DNA of 64,000 bases from Chitinophaga deserti (GTDB lineage Bacteria > Bacteroidota > Bacteroidia > Chitinophagales > Chitinophagaceae). The stretch covers positions 1 to 64,000 of the forward strand of contig NZ_QFFK01000004.1 in the NCBI RefSeq assembly GCF_003149455.1, written 5' to 3'. How positions within the stretch are numbered: position 1 is the stretch's first letter; each line of letters opens with the position of its first letter. A model generated the notes under the pieces. The model searched no databases and was not told where the DNA came from. It worked only from the letters and a program-made list of their open reading frames with translations. The translations under genes and the position numbers were made by a program. Shown here in pieces: positions 25,915 through 35,868 of the stretch.

Positions 25915-27660
25915 TTAGTAGCCGGGGTTCTGTACCATTTTCGTATTCTTCATAACCTCTGTCATAGGCAGGGGGAAGAAGTAATGCAGTGGCTGGAACA
26001 CACGGAAGGGGTTCTTGTCTACCGGGATTTCCTCGTAGGTAAACTTGTCGTCGGCTCCTTTCGTGATCTTCAGGCGCATGATAGTGGTATTCAGCTCCAC
26101 AGGAGCGGTTTTCCAGCGGCGCACGTCCCAGAAGCGGGAGTCTTCAAGGCACAGCTCCACCGCACGCTCGTTGCGGATAACGCTGTTCCAGTAGGCTTCA
26201 TCCGTGCTTACTTTGAGGCCATAACGGTTGTCAGCACCGGGCTGGATGCCTGCGCGCTTGCGTACCATGATGATCTTTTCTGCAGCGGCTTCATAATTCT
26301 TCAGTTCGATATTCGCTTCTGCATGCATGAGCAATATGTCCGCATAGCGGATGATGGGCATTACACGGTCGGTATTGGTACCGGCATTGGCGGTTGATGA
26401 TTCGTTACAGAATTTCCGGAAGAACATGCCGGTGTACACCAGACTTACATCCATGCCATCGGTAGGAGCGCCTACATATGTCCATATGGGAGAAGCGGTG
26501 CTGCTGGCGTTGGTACGCCATTTATCGCCGTTGTTGATGATCGTGTAAGTAAACCGGGGATCACGGTTCTTGAAAGGTTCTGCCGGATTGTAGCCCGATG
26601 CGGGATCAGTGATCGGAAGGCCTTTGTTGGTGCCGAAACGCTTGGCTGCGTTGAGGCTGGGGCATCCGTTTACGTTGCCGTTGCGCGAACGGGGGAGGAA
26701 GTTTGCCTCCATGGTACGGTTGTTACCGGCCATGGCAGGGAAAATAAACTCGTCGTTCACGCGGTTGATGAACAACTCATAGAACCCTCTGCCGGGTGTA
26801 GGCGCATTGTTTTCCACGAGATTGTACCAGCCGGTGCTGATCACATCCTGTGCTGCATCCAGCGCCCGTTGCCAGCGTGCATCGTCTTTGGTTTCGTAGC
26901 CAACCAGCAGCTTTCTGTCGCCTGCGATAGACTCCTGTCCGCCGTTATACAGATCACTGGCGGCAAACATGAGGATGCGTGCTTTGAGGCCCATACAGAA
27001 GCCTTTGTTGGCGCGGCCGTAATCTTCGGGGCGCTGATCGCCGCGGGGCGAAGGCAGCAGGTCGCGGGCCTCATCCAGTTCCTTCACCAGGTATTCAATA
27101 CAGTCTTCGTACTTGGAACGCGGCTCAAGAATGGTCTCATCGAGCGTATAGAGTTTATCGCCGATAATAGGCAGGCCGCCGAAGTGCTGCACCATCGACC
27201 AGAAGTACCATGCCCGCAGGAATTTCACTTCACCCAGCAGCCGGTTCTTCGTCTCCTCTGCCAGCGGCAGTTTAGCGAAGTTCTTAATGAAGGTATTGGC
27301 ACGGCGGATGTTGGTCCACCCGTTGTTATATACTTTTTCGTATGGTGTGGTACGCGTGGCGTTGAGCGTCCCGATCATGAGGGGCACCCAGGCCTGGGTA
27401 GCACCAAAGAGGCGGGATACAGACTCGTCAGATCCTTCGGCCAGACTTCCCCCGTTACCATACCGGTTACTGAAGGAGTTGGCTCCCAGCTCGCTGTAGA
27501 TAGCGGTTACGAAGCTGATGGTACGCACGCTGTCGCTGAAGGTCAGCTCTTCATTGAGCGTACGCACTACCGTTGGGTCCAGCAGATCTTTTTTCGCGCA
27601 GGACGCGAGCATGCCTGCACTGGCCATGGCGGCGAAACAGATTTTATAAATGCTTTTCAT
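25915..27660 (-). CDS. SusD/RagB-family outer-membrane lipoprotein (pair 2)
   Basis: A 581-residue surface lipoprotein with lipobox MLASCAKK (Cys ~21). SusD features include RRANTFIKNFAKLPLAEETK, LGEVKFLRAWYFWSMVQHFG, GLPIIGDKLY, IIRYADILLMHAEANIELK and VIRNERAVELCLEDSRFWDV with RRWKT. It should bind the ligand at the surface and lid the SusC channel encoded just upstream, 14 bp away. It is the last gene of the four-gene operon and is followed by a strong terminator. No enzyme is in the operon, so the substrate is unknown. Confidence 0.93.
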   Translation of the reverse strand: MKSIYKICFAAMASAGMLASCAKKDLLDPTVVRTLNEELTFSDSVRTISFVTAIYSELGANSFSNRYGNGGSLAEGSDESVSRLFGATQAWVPLMIGTLNATRTTPYEKVYNNGWTNIRRANTFIKNFAKLPLAEETKNRLLGEVKFLRAWYFWSMVQHFGGLPIIGDKLYTLDETILEPRSKYEDCIEYLVKELDEARDLLPSPRGDQRPEDYGRANKGFCMGLKARILMFAASDLYNGGQESIAGDRKLLVGYETKDDARWQRALDAAQDVISTGWYNLVENNAPTPGRGFYELFINRVNDEFIFPAMAGNNRTMEANFLPRSRNGNVNGCPSLNAAKRFGTNKGLPITDPASGYNPAEPFKNRDPRFTYTIINNGDKWRTNASSTASPIWTYVGAPTDGMDVSLVYTGMFFRKFCNESSTANAGTNTDRVMPIIRYADILLMHAEANIELKNYEAAAEKIIMVRKRAGIQPGADNRYGLKVSTDEAYWNSVIRNERAVELCLEDSRFWDVRRWKTAPVELNTTIMRLKITKGADDKFTYEEIPVDKNPFRVFQPLHYFFPLPMTEVMKNTKMVQNPGY

Positions 27661-27674
27661 GTGCTTCCGGTGTT

Positions 27675-30600
27675 TTAAAAGTTAACATTCAGACCTGCGT
27701 TATAGACTTTCTGCGTCGGGTAAACCCCGCCTTCCGTCCTGGAGCTCACCTCAGGGTCGAGGTCGTACAGGTTGGGGCCCAGCATCCAGGTCATCAGGTT
27801 GGAGCCGTTGGCGTAGATCCGTACCTGCTGCAGGCGCAGCTTGCTGGTAATACGGCGGGGAATGGTATACCCGATCTCCGCATTGCGCAGCTTGATGTAA
27901 TCGCCCTTCACCGTCCAGAAGTCCGACGGGTTAGAGAGTGCGTTGCTGATGTTATCCATGGTAGAAATACGGGGGAACTTGGCATTGTCGCGGTTCTCAG
28001 GCGTCCAGGCATCCAGGTGCACCTGGCGCAGGTTACCGAAGAAAGGCGTTACCGCTTCCGCAAACTGGCTCAGTACAAAGTTGGTGGCCGACTGGAAGGT
28101 AACGGAGAAGCTCAGGCCTTTCCAGTCGCCGCCCAGCGTCATCGCATATTGCGTGGTGGGGGTGTTGGAGAAGCGGTTGTAAGCCATATCGTATGGGTCG
28201 ATCTTACCATCGTTATTCAGGTCTTTGTACTTCAGATCACCGGGCAGCGGTTTAGGACCCACAGGCACAGGACTTTTGTCCACATCGGCCTGATCGTAAT
28301 AGAAACCTTCGGTTACATATCCCAGTTCACGGTTGGTAGGCCCGCCCGTCTGGCGCAGCCACGCGTAGGGAGGGTTACCTTCGTCCATGAAGTCTATTTC
28401 GTTTTTGGCGACAGACATGTTCGCATTGATACGGTAGCTGAACTGGTTGATCTTGTTCCTGTAATCCATATTCAGCTCAAAGCCGCGGTTAGATACCTTC
28501 GCAAGGTTAGAAGGAGGGAGGCCGATACCGATCATGGAACTGAGGCTCTGGCGGGGCAGCAGGATGTCGGTCCTTCTTCTTTTAAACACTTCCGCGGTGA
28601 ACGACAGCTTGTTTTTGAAGAAGTTCATATCCGTACCGATGTTCCACTGTAATTCTTTCTCCCAGCTCACATTTTCATTACCTAGGATGCCTTCGTAAAT
28701 ACCGTTGAACGCGCGCTGGTTTTCACCGAAGTTGTAGCCCAGTCCGCTCAGGTACACGTGTTCGTAGAGGTATTGGTAAGTGTTATCGATATCGTCGGTA
28801 CCTGTCATCCCGATGGAGCCGCGCAGTTTCAGGAGGTCCATGAAGGATACGTTTTCCTTGAAGAAAGGTTCCTCTGCGATGTTCCATCCGCCGGATACCG
28901 CGGGGAAGAAGCCGTAACGGTTGCTGGATTTGAAGCGGTCGGTACCGTTATAGGCGCCGTTAAACTCAATGAGGTATTTCTTCCGGTAATCGTAGCCGAG
29001 GCGGAAGGTGTAGCCACGGAAGTTTTCAGGCAGTGCGGCGCCTTCAGTTTCGGAGAACTGGTTCAGTAGCACCAGTGCATATACGCGGTGGTTGAGGCCA
29101 AACGTGGTATCGTAGTTCAGTGACAGCTGCGTATTCAGGCGTTTCTCCACCACTGCAGCAGTAGCGCTGAGGCTATACTTCTCGTCGCGGTACGTATTGG
29201 GCAGGAGAGGGGTATATGTCTGATTCTTGCTGTTGTAGATGAATGAGAGGAAGTTAGTGCGTCCGAGGTCGCGGCTGAAGCTCTGGTTGCTGGAATAGCT
29301 TACCAGTGCAGAGAGCTTCAGTCCGTCGAGCAGGAAGTTCAGCTTCTGCGATGCGCGGATGTTCACCTGCATATCGTTTTCGAAATCTCTCCTGTAACCG
29401 CCTTTCATGAGCCTGCCTACGATGTTGTTACCAGCGCCGTTACCTGTAACCACGGTTTCCGGTGCTGCACCGAGTGTGCCGTCGGGGTTGTAGATGGGGT
29501 AAGCCATGGGCGGCAGCGCTTTGTAATCGTAGATCTCGAACCAGATCTTGTTACGGTTGGCACGGCCGCGGGTGTTAGGCTCGTTTTCTTCCCCGAAGTA
29601 GCCGGATACATCCAGTCCGAGGTCGAGGGTGGGTGTTACCTGGAAGTCGAGGTTGCTGCGGTAGTTATAGCGTTTGAGGTAGTAGTTCGGGTTCACGGAA
29701 GAGCCCGGTTCACGGAAGTCTTTCAGGATACCGTTCTGGTACAGGTGCCCTACGGATACGAAATATTTCATTTTGTCGGAACCGCCGGTGATGCTGAGGT
29801 TGTTCTTGGTTTGCGTGGTGGATTTACGCACCAGCACATCCCACCAGTCGATATCGGGGTGACCGTAAGGATCGGTGCCGTTTTTCCAGTGTTCGAGGTC
29901 TTCGTCGGTATACTCTTTAGGCAGGCCGTCGCTCACAAGGGCGTTGTTGCGAAGGCGGGCATGATCGTAAGCGCTCAGGAAGCGAGGGCGGATGCTGTTG
30001 CCCTGGCGGCCGTAGTTGCTGGTGAGGCGGATCTGTGCTTTACCGCTCTGGCCGCGGATGGTGGTAACTACGATTACGCCGTTGGCGCCTTTGATCCCAT
30101 ATACCGCTGCGGAGGCCGCATCTTTCAGAATGGTAACGCTGGCTACCTGTTCGGGATCGATGTCGGAAAAGTTACCGGTAAACTCTACGTCGTCCACAAT
30201 AATGAGGGGCGTGAGGTTCCGGTTATTGGAGAAAGTGGAAGCACCGCGGATGAGGAACTCGGCACCATCGCGGCCCGGCTGGCCGGAGCGCTGCATGGCG
30301 AGGAAGCCGGGGAGCTTACCCACCAATGCGTTCTGCAGGGAAGCAGTGGGCACGCGGCGGATCTCGTCTCCGGTTACGGAGCTGGTGGCCACGGTATTGC
30401 TGAGCTTGGTGGTGCGGCCGTAACCCACTACCATAACTTCTTCGAGGCCTTTCACGTCCTGCTGCATGGTAACGTTGATATCGCTTTTACCGGCGATGTT
30501 CACTTCCTGCTGCAGGTAGCCTACGAATTTAAAGATGAGGGTATTGCTTTTGCCGCGGACAGACAGGTTGAAGTGCCCTGTTTCGTTGGTTGTGGTGCCA

Positions 30601-30749
30601 TTGCTGGGCACATCTTTCTCAAAGATGATCACCCCGGGAACCGCTCCGTTGGCGTCCCTGACGGTGCCCCTGACGTTTCTGCGGGCGTCCTGGGCAATGG
30701 CCTGGACCAGCATGCAGAGCAGGAGGAGGGTAGTGCATATTTTTTTCAT
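27675..30749 (-). CDS. SusC/RagA-family TonB-dependent transporter (pair 2)
   Basis: A 1024-residue outer-membrane protein. The signal is MKKICTTLLLLCMLVQAIAQ. A carboxypeptidase-regulatory-like domain follows (VRGTVRDANGAVPGVIIFEK), then the SusC contact motif EVMVVGYGRTTKLSNTVATS, a plug with LIIVDDVEFTGNFSDIDPEQ and SVTILKDAASAAVYGIKGAN, and the barrel to a terminal aromatic strand (LNVNF). It imports ligand with its SusD partner. No STN domain is present. It begins 18 bp after the SusD of pair 3 and so belongs to the same operon as that pair. Confidence 0.95.
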   Translation of the reverse strand: MKKICTTLLLLCMLVQAIAQDARRNVRGTVRDANGAVPGVIIFEKDVPSNGTTTNETGHFNLSVRGKSNTLIFKFVGYLQQEVNIAGKSDINVTMQQDVKGLEEVMVVGYGRTTKLSNTVATSSVTGDEIRRVPTASLQNALVGKLPGFLAMQRSGQPGRDGAEFLIRGASTFSNNRNLTPLIIVDDVEFTGNFSDIDPEQVASVTILKDAASAAVYGIKGANGVIVVTTIRGQSGKAQIRLTSNYGRQGNSIRPRFLSAYDHARLRNNALVSDGLPKEYTDEDLEHWKNGTDPYGHPDIDWWDVLVRKSTTQTKNNLSITGGSDKMKYFVSVGHLYQNGILKDFREPGSSVNPNYYLKRYNYRSNLDFQVTPTLDLGLDVSGYFGEENEPNTRGRANRNKIWFEIYDYKALPPMAYPIYNPDGTLGAAPETVVTGNGAGNNIVGRLMKGGYRRDFENDMQVNIRASQKLNFLLDGLKLSALVSYSSNQSFSRDLGRTNFLSFIYNSKNQTYTPLLPNTYRDEKYSLSATAAVVEKRLNTQLSLNYDTTFGLNHRVYALVLLNQFSETEGAALPENFRGYTFRLGYDYRKKYLIEFNGAYNGTDRFKSSNRYGFFPAVSGGWNIAEEPFFKENVSFMDLLKLRGSIGMTGTDDIDNTYQYLYEHVYLSGLGYNFGENQRAFNGIYEGILGNENVSWEKELQWNIGTDMNFFKNKLSFTAEVFKRRRTDILLPRQSLSSMIGIGLPPSNLAKVSNRGFELNMDYRNKINQFSYRINANMSVAKNEIDFMDEGNPPYAWLRQTGGPTNRELGYVTEGFYYDQADVDKSPVPVGPKPLPGDLKYKDLNNDGKIDPYDMAYNRFSNTPTTQYAMTLGGDWKGLSFSVTFQSATNFVLSQFAEAVTPFFGNLRQVHLDAWTPENRDNAKFPRISTMDNISNALSNPSDFWTVKGDYIKLRNAEIGYTIPRRITSKLRLQQVRIYANGSNLMTWMLGPNLYDLDPEVSSRTEGGVYPTQKVYNAGLNVNF

Positions 30750-30767
30750 AACGGATGCTTTATTGGA

Positions 30768-32471
30768 TTACCAGCGGGGATTTTGTTTCAGGTTGCGGTT
30801 TCTGTACAGTTCTGCCTGCGGGATGGGGTAGAGGTACATCCTGTCAAGGAAAGACATCTGCGCAATCGCCGTGGGCGTGTAAGTGAACGTACCATCGTCG
30901 TTACGGATGATGCTGTTGCCATGCAGGCTGCCGTTCAGCACATCTTTCGCGATCTTCCAGCGGCGGATGTCCCAGTAACGGTGCTCTTCGAAGCACAGCT
31001 CCACGCGGCGCTCCTGGCGGATGAGGTCGCGCATCTGCAGCTTGGTAACGGATGTGCGGGATACGTTGCCGATATTTCCCCGTGCGCGGATCTTGTTCAG
31101 CGCGTCTACCGCTGCCTGCGTGGGGTTGTCGGCGTCATCCGTCAGCGTTTCCGTGAGCGCTTCTGCGTAGTTCAGGTATACTTCCGCATAACGGAACAGG
31201 GGGAAGTTGTGCGGTTGTGCGCCCAGTGATGTGGCGGTTTCCGCATTGTACATGAACTTACGGAGGTAGTAACCCGTTTGCGTTTGCGTGAGGTTACCTC
31301 CCGGCCGGTCCAGCCCGCCTTCATAGGTTTCCACGGTTCTCCGCATCCATTTGCTGCCGTTGAAGAAGAATACGTTATTGAAACGCACGTCGCGGCCAAC
31401 GTTTGGTTTGTCGGGATTGTATCCTGATGTGGGATCGGTAATGAGCTTGCCGTTCGTCATACGGAACGCCTGGGCCAGCTCTTCGGTAGGACTGGTATAC
31501 CCTCTGTGGCCGTGCTGGGTAAAGCCAACCGGACCGTTATTCTGTTCCACATCGCTGCTATTGGCGCGGAGGTAGGAGAGGATGATCTCTTTACTGTCTC
31601 GCGTAATAAAGACGTTGATGTAGCGGTTGTTCGGCTCAATAATATGCACGTTGAGGTCGAGCAGTTCTTTAGACACGTCTGCGGCTTTCTGCCAGCGGGC
31701 TCTCACGGCGGCGTCAGAAACATCTGCGTAGCCGGTGAGCTCTTTATTTTCCGTGGCAAGATTGCCTGCGTTGAACAGCGGGCTGGCAGCATAGAGGTGG
31801 AGCCTCGATTGAAGGGCAAGTACTGCTGTGTTGGTGATACGGCCATAATCTCCGCCCGAAGCAGGGAACTGGCGAACGAGGGGCTTAATGGCATCCAGCT
31901 CAGCTGTGATGTATGCCACGCAATCCGCGAAGGTGTTGCGGGGCAGCTGGAGATCGTCGGCCAGGGTGCCGATGCGGTCGCCCATGAGGGGTACGCCTCC
32001 ATAGCGTTTCAGCAGTTCGAAGTAAGCGAAGGCACGGAGGAAGCGGGCTTCCGCTTTCCAGTAGTCCTTCGTTTCAGTTTCCATCGGCACCTTGCCTATG
32101 TTGGCGAGGAATACGTTCACCTTACGGATCTGCGTATACCGGCTCGTCCACACATCATCGGGGTTGCCGAAGGGATCGATGCGGCCGAAGCGCAAATCTT
32201 CGATGGAGCTGCCGCGCATGGAAGGCACGGCGTCATCCGTTGCAGCGTCCAGCATGGCGTTGCCGATACGGTTCCAGCCATTGGGCATGTTGCCGTAGAT
32301 ATCGTTCAGGAACTGATCCGCATAAGCGCCGTTCTTGTCTACCGGGTCGAAGATGAAGGAAGAGTCGAGGTTCTCGAGCGGGCCTTCCTCCAGGTTCTTA
32401 TTGCATCCCACCGTCGCAAACAGGGCAAATGCTGGTATGATATAGATGAGTTTTTTCATGTTGATGCGCAT
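30768..32471 (-). CDS. SusD/RagB-family outer-membrane lipoprotein (pair 3)
   Basis: A 567-residue surface lipoprotein. The ATG at 32471 overlaps the SusC stop by one base (TAATG), which suggests translational coupling; an in-frame ATG at 32459 (MKKLIYIIPAF) is the alternative. Lipobox FATVGCNK. SusD signatures: YWKAEARFLRAFAYFELLKR, YGGVPLMGDRIG, FPLFRYAEVYLNYAEALTET and LIRQERRVELCFEEHRYWDI with RRWKIA. It is the ligand-binding partner of the SusC encoded upstream. Pairs 2 and 3 are diverged from each other, so this is an old duplication or the joining of two transporters. Confidence 0.93.
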   Translation of the reverse strand: MRINMKKLIYIIPAFALFATVGCNKNLEEGPLENLDSSFIFDPVDKNGAYADQFLNDIYGNMPNGWNRIGNAMLDAATDDAVPSMRGSSIEDLRFGRIDPFGNPDDVWTSRYTQIRKVNVFLANIGKVPMETETKDYWKAEARFLRAFAYFELLKRYGGVPLMGDRIGTLADDLQLPRNTFADCVAYITAELDAIKPLVRQFPASGGDYGRITNTAVLALQSRLHLYAASPLFNAGNLATENKELTGYADVSDAAVRARWQKAADVSKELLDLNVHIIEPNNRYINVFITRDSKEIILSYLRANSSDVEQNNGPVGFTQHGHRGYTSPTEELAQAFRMTNGKLITDPTSGYNPDKPNVGRDVRFNNVFFFNGSKWMRRTVETYEGGLDRPGGNLTQTQTGYYLRKFMYNAETATSLGAQPHNFPLFRYAEVYLNYAEALTETLTDDADNPTQAAVDALNKIRARGNIGNVSRTSVTKLQMRDLIRQERRVELCFEEHRYWDIRRWKIAKDVLNGSLHGNSIIRNDDGTFTYTPTAIAQMSFLDRMYLYPIPQAELYRNRNLKQNPRW

Positions 32472-35400
32472 TAGAGTTTAACGTTTATACCGGCATACAT
32501 CACGCGCGACACCGGGTATCTGCCTGCCAGGTTTTCCGGATCAGTGTCTTTAAACTTCGACAGCGTCAGTAGGTTGGTGCCGTTCAGGAAGAAGCGGGCC
32601 GATGCGAGGCGGAGCCTTTTGGCGAAAGTTTCCGGAACATTGTATCCCAGCTCGGCATTGCGCAGCCGCAGGAAGGAAGTATTCTTCAACCAGTAGCTGG
32701 ATGTTTGCGAGTTGTTGAAGTTGGTTCCAATGGTAAGACGGGGATTGGTGGCGGATGCAGCAGTTTGCGGCGTCCAGCGGCCCAGGTGATGCTCCCAGGC
32801 ATTGCCCAGCCCGTTGTCCAGGAATTCTGCGATCTGTATGCTGGAATAGCGGTTAGCTGTACCATTCACGAGCAGCGTAAGGTCAAATCCTTTCCATCCG
32901 AGGCCCAGGTTCACGCCGTAGTTGATACGCGGCTTTTCGGGCGTGATCATCGTTTGGTCGAATGCATTGATGCGGCCGTCGTTGTTCAGGTCTTTGTATT
33001 TGATATCACCCGGTTTAGGTCGGTATCCGTCTATCACCGCGCTGCGGTTGATTTCTTCTTCGCTCTGGAAGAGGCCTTCTGCCTGGTAACCGTAGGTCAT
33101 TCCCACGTAATCACCGGTACGTACCAACCAGGGATAAGGCCGTGCGGTTTCATCCATGAAGGTGTTGATGCCGTGGCTTACAGACAGGTTGCCTGAAGCA
33201 TAGTAGTTCAGTTTACCAGCAGTGCCGCGATAAGTGGCGGTAAACTCCATGCCCTTGCGGCGCATCTTGCCGAGGTTTTCCTGCGGGTAGCCGATGCCCA
33301 GCAGTGCCGTGTTGGTACCGCGGTTCATCAGCAGGTCGTAGTACAGATCGTTATACAGCTCTGCTGTAAAAGCAAGACGGTTGTCGAGAACTTCCACGTC
33401 CACACCCACATTAAATTTGCGGGCTTTTTCCCAGGAAATGTAGGGGTTGTTGAGGCTGCCCTCACGCACACCGGTTACCGCGGAATGCGTAGTGCCGAAG
33501 CTGTAGCCCGTGCCATTCACGTAATACTGGTTGTATACGAAATATGCTTCGCCGGAGCCGGAAGTGCGGGCGGAGTTGAATGCTTCGCCGGTAAGACCGT
33601 AAGTGGCGCGCAGCTTCAGCATATTCAGCCAGTCCTTATTCAGGAAGTTTTCCTTTGCAAGGTTCCAGCCGATGCCGAATGCAGGGAAAGCGCCATAGCG
33701 GCGGTCGGGATGGTAGCGGTTGGTACCGTTGTACCCGATGGCGGCTTCAAAGAGGTACTTCTCTGCATAATCGTACCGGATACGGCCCGCCACACCCATA
33801 AAGTATTGCGGCAGCTGGGAGCCGAGGATGCGGTTGTCGTAATTCACGGAAGCGAGGGCGCTGATGTGGTGGTTGCCGAAGCCGCGGTCCCAGCCGAGTT
33901 GTGCATCACCATACAGGAAACGCTCGGTGGAGCTGCTTTCCCGGAAGTTGCCCATATCGGTATCCTCACCGGTTTTAAGATAGGTGCTGTCGCCCGTAGC
34001 CGGGTCAATGTACAGCTGGTACACGGCGTTCTCTTTCACACGCACGATATACTCGGTGAAGCTGGTGTAGAACGAACCGCCTACGCGGAACCAGAGGCCC
34101 TGTGTAATATCACCGAGGTCTGCCTTGATGTTCAGCTCCGCATTGATATCGCGGTTATACAGATTGGCGTAACCGCTCTTCACGGTTTCGCCATAGATAT
34201 TGCTCTGGTAAGATGCATTGCCGCCGAGTGAGCCGTCTGGGTTTAATACCGGGTAGGCATTGCGCGGGGTGTTGTGGATATCCTGCATGATGGCAGGACC
34301 GAAGCCGCCCGGCTCGTTGTTATTCTGAATACGGCCCAGGAGGTTAAGGGAGGCGGAAATGCTGCGGTTGATCTGAACGTCTACATTGGAACGGATCAGG
34401 TAACGCTGCATATCGGCGTTGGTATTGTATTTATTGAAGGAAGCCGTTTGGAACGGACCGGCCTGGTTGGTATAGTTCAGGTCCACGAAATAACGCGCAT
34501 TGCCGCGGGAGCCGGAGATGTTCAGGTCGTACCGCTGCATGAGGGCGTTTTTCTTAAGCACCTCGCTGCGCCAGTCCACATCCGGGTGCCCAAATGGATC
34601 GGTTCCGTTGCGGTAATGGTCGAGGTCTGCCTGAGTATACGCAGCAGGCTGTCCGTCGTTGGCGAGTGCTTCGTTATATAAACGGGCATAGTCGTAGGCG
34701 CTTACGGGTTTGTAGCTTTTCAGCATCTGGGACGTTCCTGCGCCTGCGGTGAAGGAAATACGCTGGCCGCTGGCTTTATCGCCCTTGCGGGTGGTAATGA
34801 GCAGGATGCCGTTGGAAGCCCGCATGCCGTACATGGCGGTGGAAAGGGCGTCTTTCAGCAGTGTTACCGACTCGATCTGTTCGGGGTTAATGCTGGTGAG
34901 GTTGCGGGCAGGACTACCATCTACCATAATCATGGGCGACTGGCCGCGCAATTCAGGTGAGAACGTTTCATCACCGGGGATGCCGGGCGTATAGGATACA
35001 TTGTATCCGGCAAGGCGGCCTGCCAGCATACCTTGTAAACTGGAAGAGAAAGTCTTATTGAGTTCGCGTGAACCTGTCTGTGAAACGGCGGCCACGGAAG
35101 TGGCTTTGCGTTGCTGCCCGTAGAGGATATTGTACACGGAATCACTGTCCTGCAGGGAAGGCAGTAATTGAACTGCGAGGTTTTTACCTGCGGTAACGGT
35201 GGCTTCGGTGAGGCGGTACCAGGGATGGGAGAAAACGAGTATTTCTCCGGGTTCTGCAGACAGGGAGAAGTTGCCATCGGCATCGGTAACGGTTTGGCCG
35301 GAACCGGCTTTACGGCGAACGGTTACGCCGGCAAGGGGTTTACCATAGTCGTCGGAAACGGAACCTTTGATGGAGGCCCACCGTGGACTGGCGCCTGTAG

Positions 35401-35512
35401 TGGCGCCCGGGCTGTAATTTGCCGCCTGCAGGGGCATAGCCCAAAGACCGGCAGCCAGGAAGCCGGCGCCAGGCAAAAGCAGCAGCTTTCTAACGTGAAA
35501 TTTTCTCATCAA
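32471..35512 (-). CDS. SusC/RagA-family TonB-dependent transporter (pair 3)
   Basis: A 1013-residue protein, the first gene of the four-gene operon. Signal peptide (LLLLPGAGFLAAGLWAMPLQ, then AANYSPGA), then a CarboxypepD_reg-like domain (IKGSVSDDYGKPLAGVTVRR). The TonB-contact region is atypical: where most SusC proteins have a V-V-V-G-Y-G-type box, this one has YNILYGQQRKATSVAAVSQT. The plug is normal (MIMVDGSPARNLTSINPEQI, TLLKDALSTAMYGMRASNGI) and the barrel ends in INVKL. It should import ligand with the SusD of pair 3. Control may be by a LacI-type repressor at the two operators in its leader. Confidence 0.94.
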   Translation of the reverse strand: MMRKFHVRKLLLLPGAGFLAAGLWAMPLQAANYSPGATTGASPRWASIKGSVSDDYGKPLAGVTVRRKAGSGQTVTDADGNFSLSAEPGEILVFSHPWYRLTEATVTAGKNLAVQLLPSLQDSDSVYNILYGQQRKATSVAAVSQTGSRELNKTFSSSLQGMLAGRLAGYNVSYTPGIPGDETFSPELRGQSPMIMVDGSPARNLTSINPEQIESVTLLKDALSTAMYGMRASNGILLITTRKGDKASGQRISFTAGAGTSQMLKSYKPVSAYDYARLYNEALANDGQPAAYTQADLDHYRNGTDPFGHPDVDWRSEVLKKNALMQRYDLNISGSRGNARYFVDLNYTNQAGPFQTASFNKYNTNADMQRYLIRSNVDVQINRSISASLNLLGRIQNNNEPGGFGPAIMQDIHNTPRNAYPVLNPDGSLGGNASYQSNIYGETVKSGYANLYNRDINAELNIKADLGDITQGLWFRVGGSFYTSFTEYIVRVKENAVYQLYIDPATGDSTYLKTGEDTDMGNFRESSSTERFLYGDAQLGWDRGFGNHHISALASVNYDNRILGSQLPQYFMGVAGRIRYDYAEKYLFEAAIGYNGTNRYHPDRRYGAFPAFGIGWNLAKENFLNKDWLNMLKLRATYGLTGEAFNSARTSGSGEAYFVYNQYYVNGTGYSFGTTHSAVTGVREGSLNNPYISWEKARKFNVGVDVEVLDNRLAFTAELYNDLYYDLLMNRGTNTALLGIGYPQENLGKMRRKGMEFTATYRGTAGKLNYYASGNLSVSHGINTFMDETARPYPWLVRTGDYVGMTYGYQAEGLFQSEEEINRSAVIDGYRPKPGDIKYKDLNNDGRINAFDQTMITPEKPRINYGVNLGLGWKGFDLTLLVNGTANRYSSIQIAEFLDNGLGNAWEHHLGRWTPQTAASATNPRLTIGTNFNNSQTSSYWLKNTSFLRLRNAELGYNVPETFAKRLRLASARFFLNGTNLLTLSKFKDTDPENLAGRYPVSRVMYAGINVKL

Positions 35513-35788
35513 TAATCAGTTTTGACTGGTGATTGTGATTAGCATTTAATAACGTGTTTGGCCGGAACATATAGCCGGCGCATATTTCATAGATTAATCG
35601 ATTCCCGTAAAGTGGAGGTGCTGTCCTCTGTATCAGTTTGTCGTAAAGCGTGGATCTTCTCTGGTTCGGCTTCGTCACAATGCCTGGCCCTCGGTGGAGA
35701 AATGCACAACATTGGTATGGAATTCAGCTGTCCTGATATTATTTTATCATTTTTCCTTTCGTGAAATTTTGGTTGAACCCTCTCGGGC

Positions 35789-35802
35789 TGCAATCGTTTG
35801 CA
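35789..35802. promoter_or_regulatory. LacI/CcpA-type operator 1
   Basis: TGCAATCGTTTGCA fits the LacI-family consensus TGnAAnCGnTTnCA at every defined position. It is identical to the site at 35812, with a 23-bp step between the two. It lies in the predicted 5' leader of the SusCD operon, where a bound repressor would block elongation. Confidence 0.65.
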
Positions 35803-35811
35803 CCGTAAAAG

Positions 35812-35825
35812 TGCAATCGTTTGCA
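35812..35825. promoter_or_regulatory. LacI/CcpA-type operator 2
   Basis: A second copy of TGCAATCGTTTGCA, 23 bp from the first (about two helical turns), so that two repressor dimers could sit on similar faces. It lies just downstream of the minus-strand -7 box at 35861-35868. No LacI-family gene is seen in the window. Confidence 0.65.
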
Positions 35826-35860
35826 TTTAAGGCCAAATAATAAAATTATTCCCGCATTCC

Positions 35861-35868
35861 CAAATTTA
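35861..35868 (-). promoter_or_regulatory. -7 element for the double SusCD operon
   Basis: The minus strand reads TAAATTTG, an exact TAnnTTTG match. The start site would be about ten bases downstream (toward lower coordinates), giving a ~340-nt leader that includes both LacI-type operators. The -33 element is not clear. Confidence 0.45.

Noticed and set aside
27573..31229. Long plus-strand open frames opposite SusC/SusD pair 2
   Set aside because: Antisense shadows of clearly recognised SusC and SusD genes.
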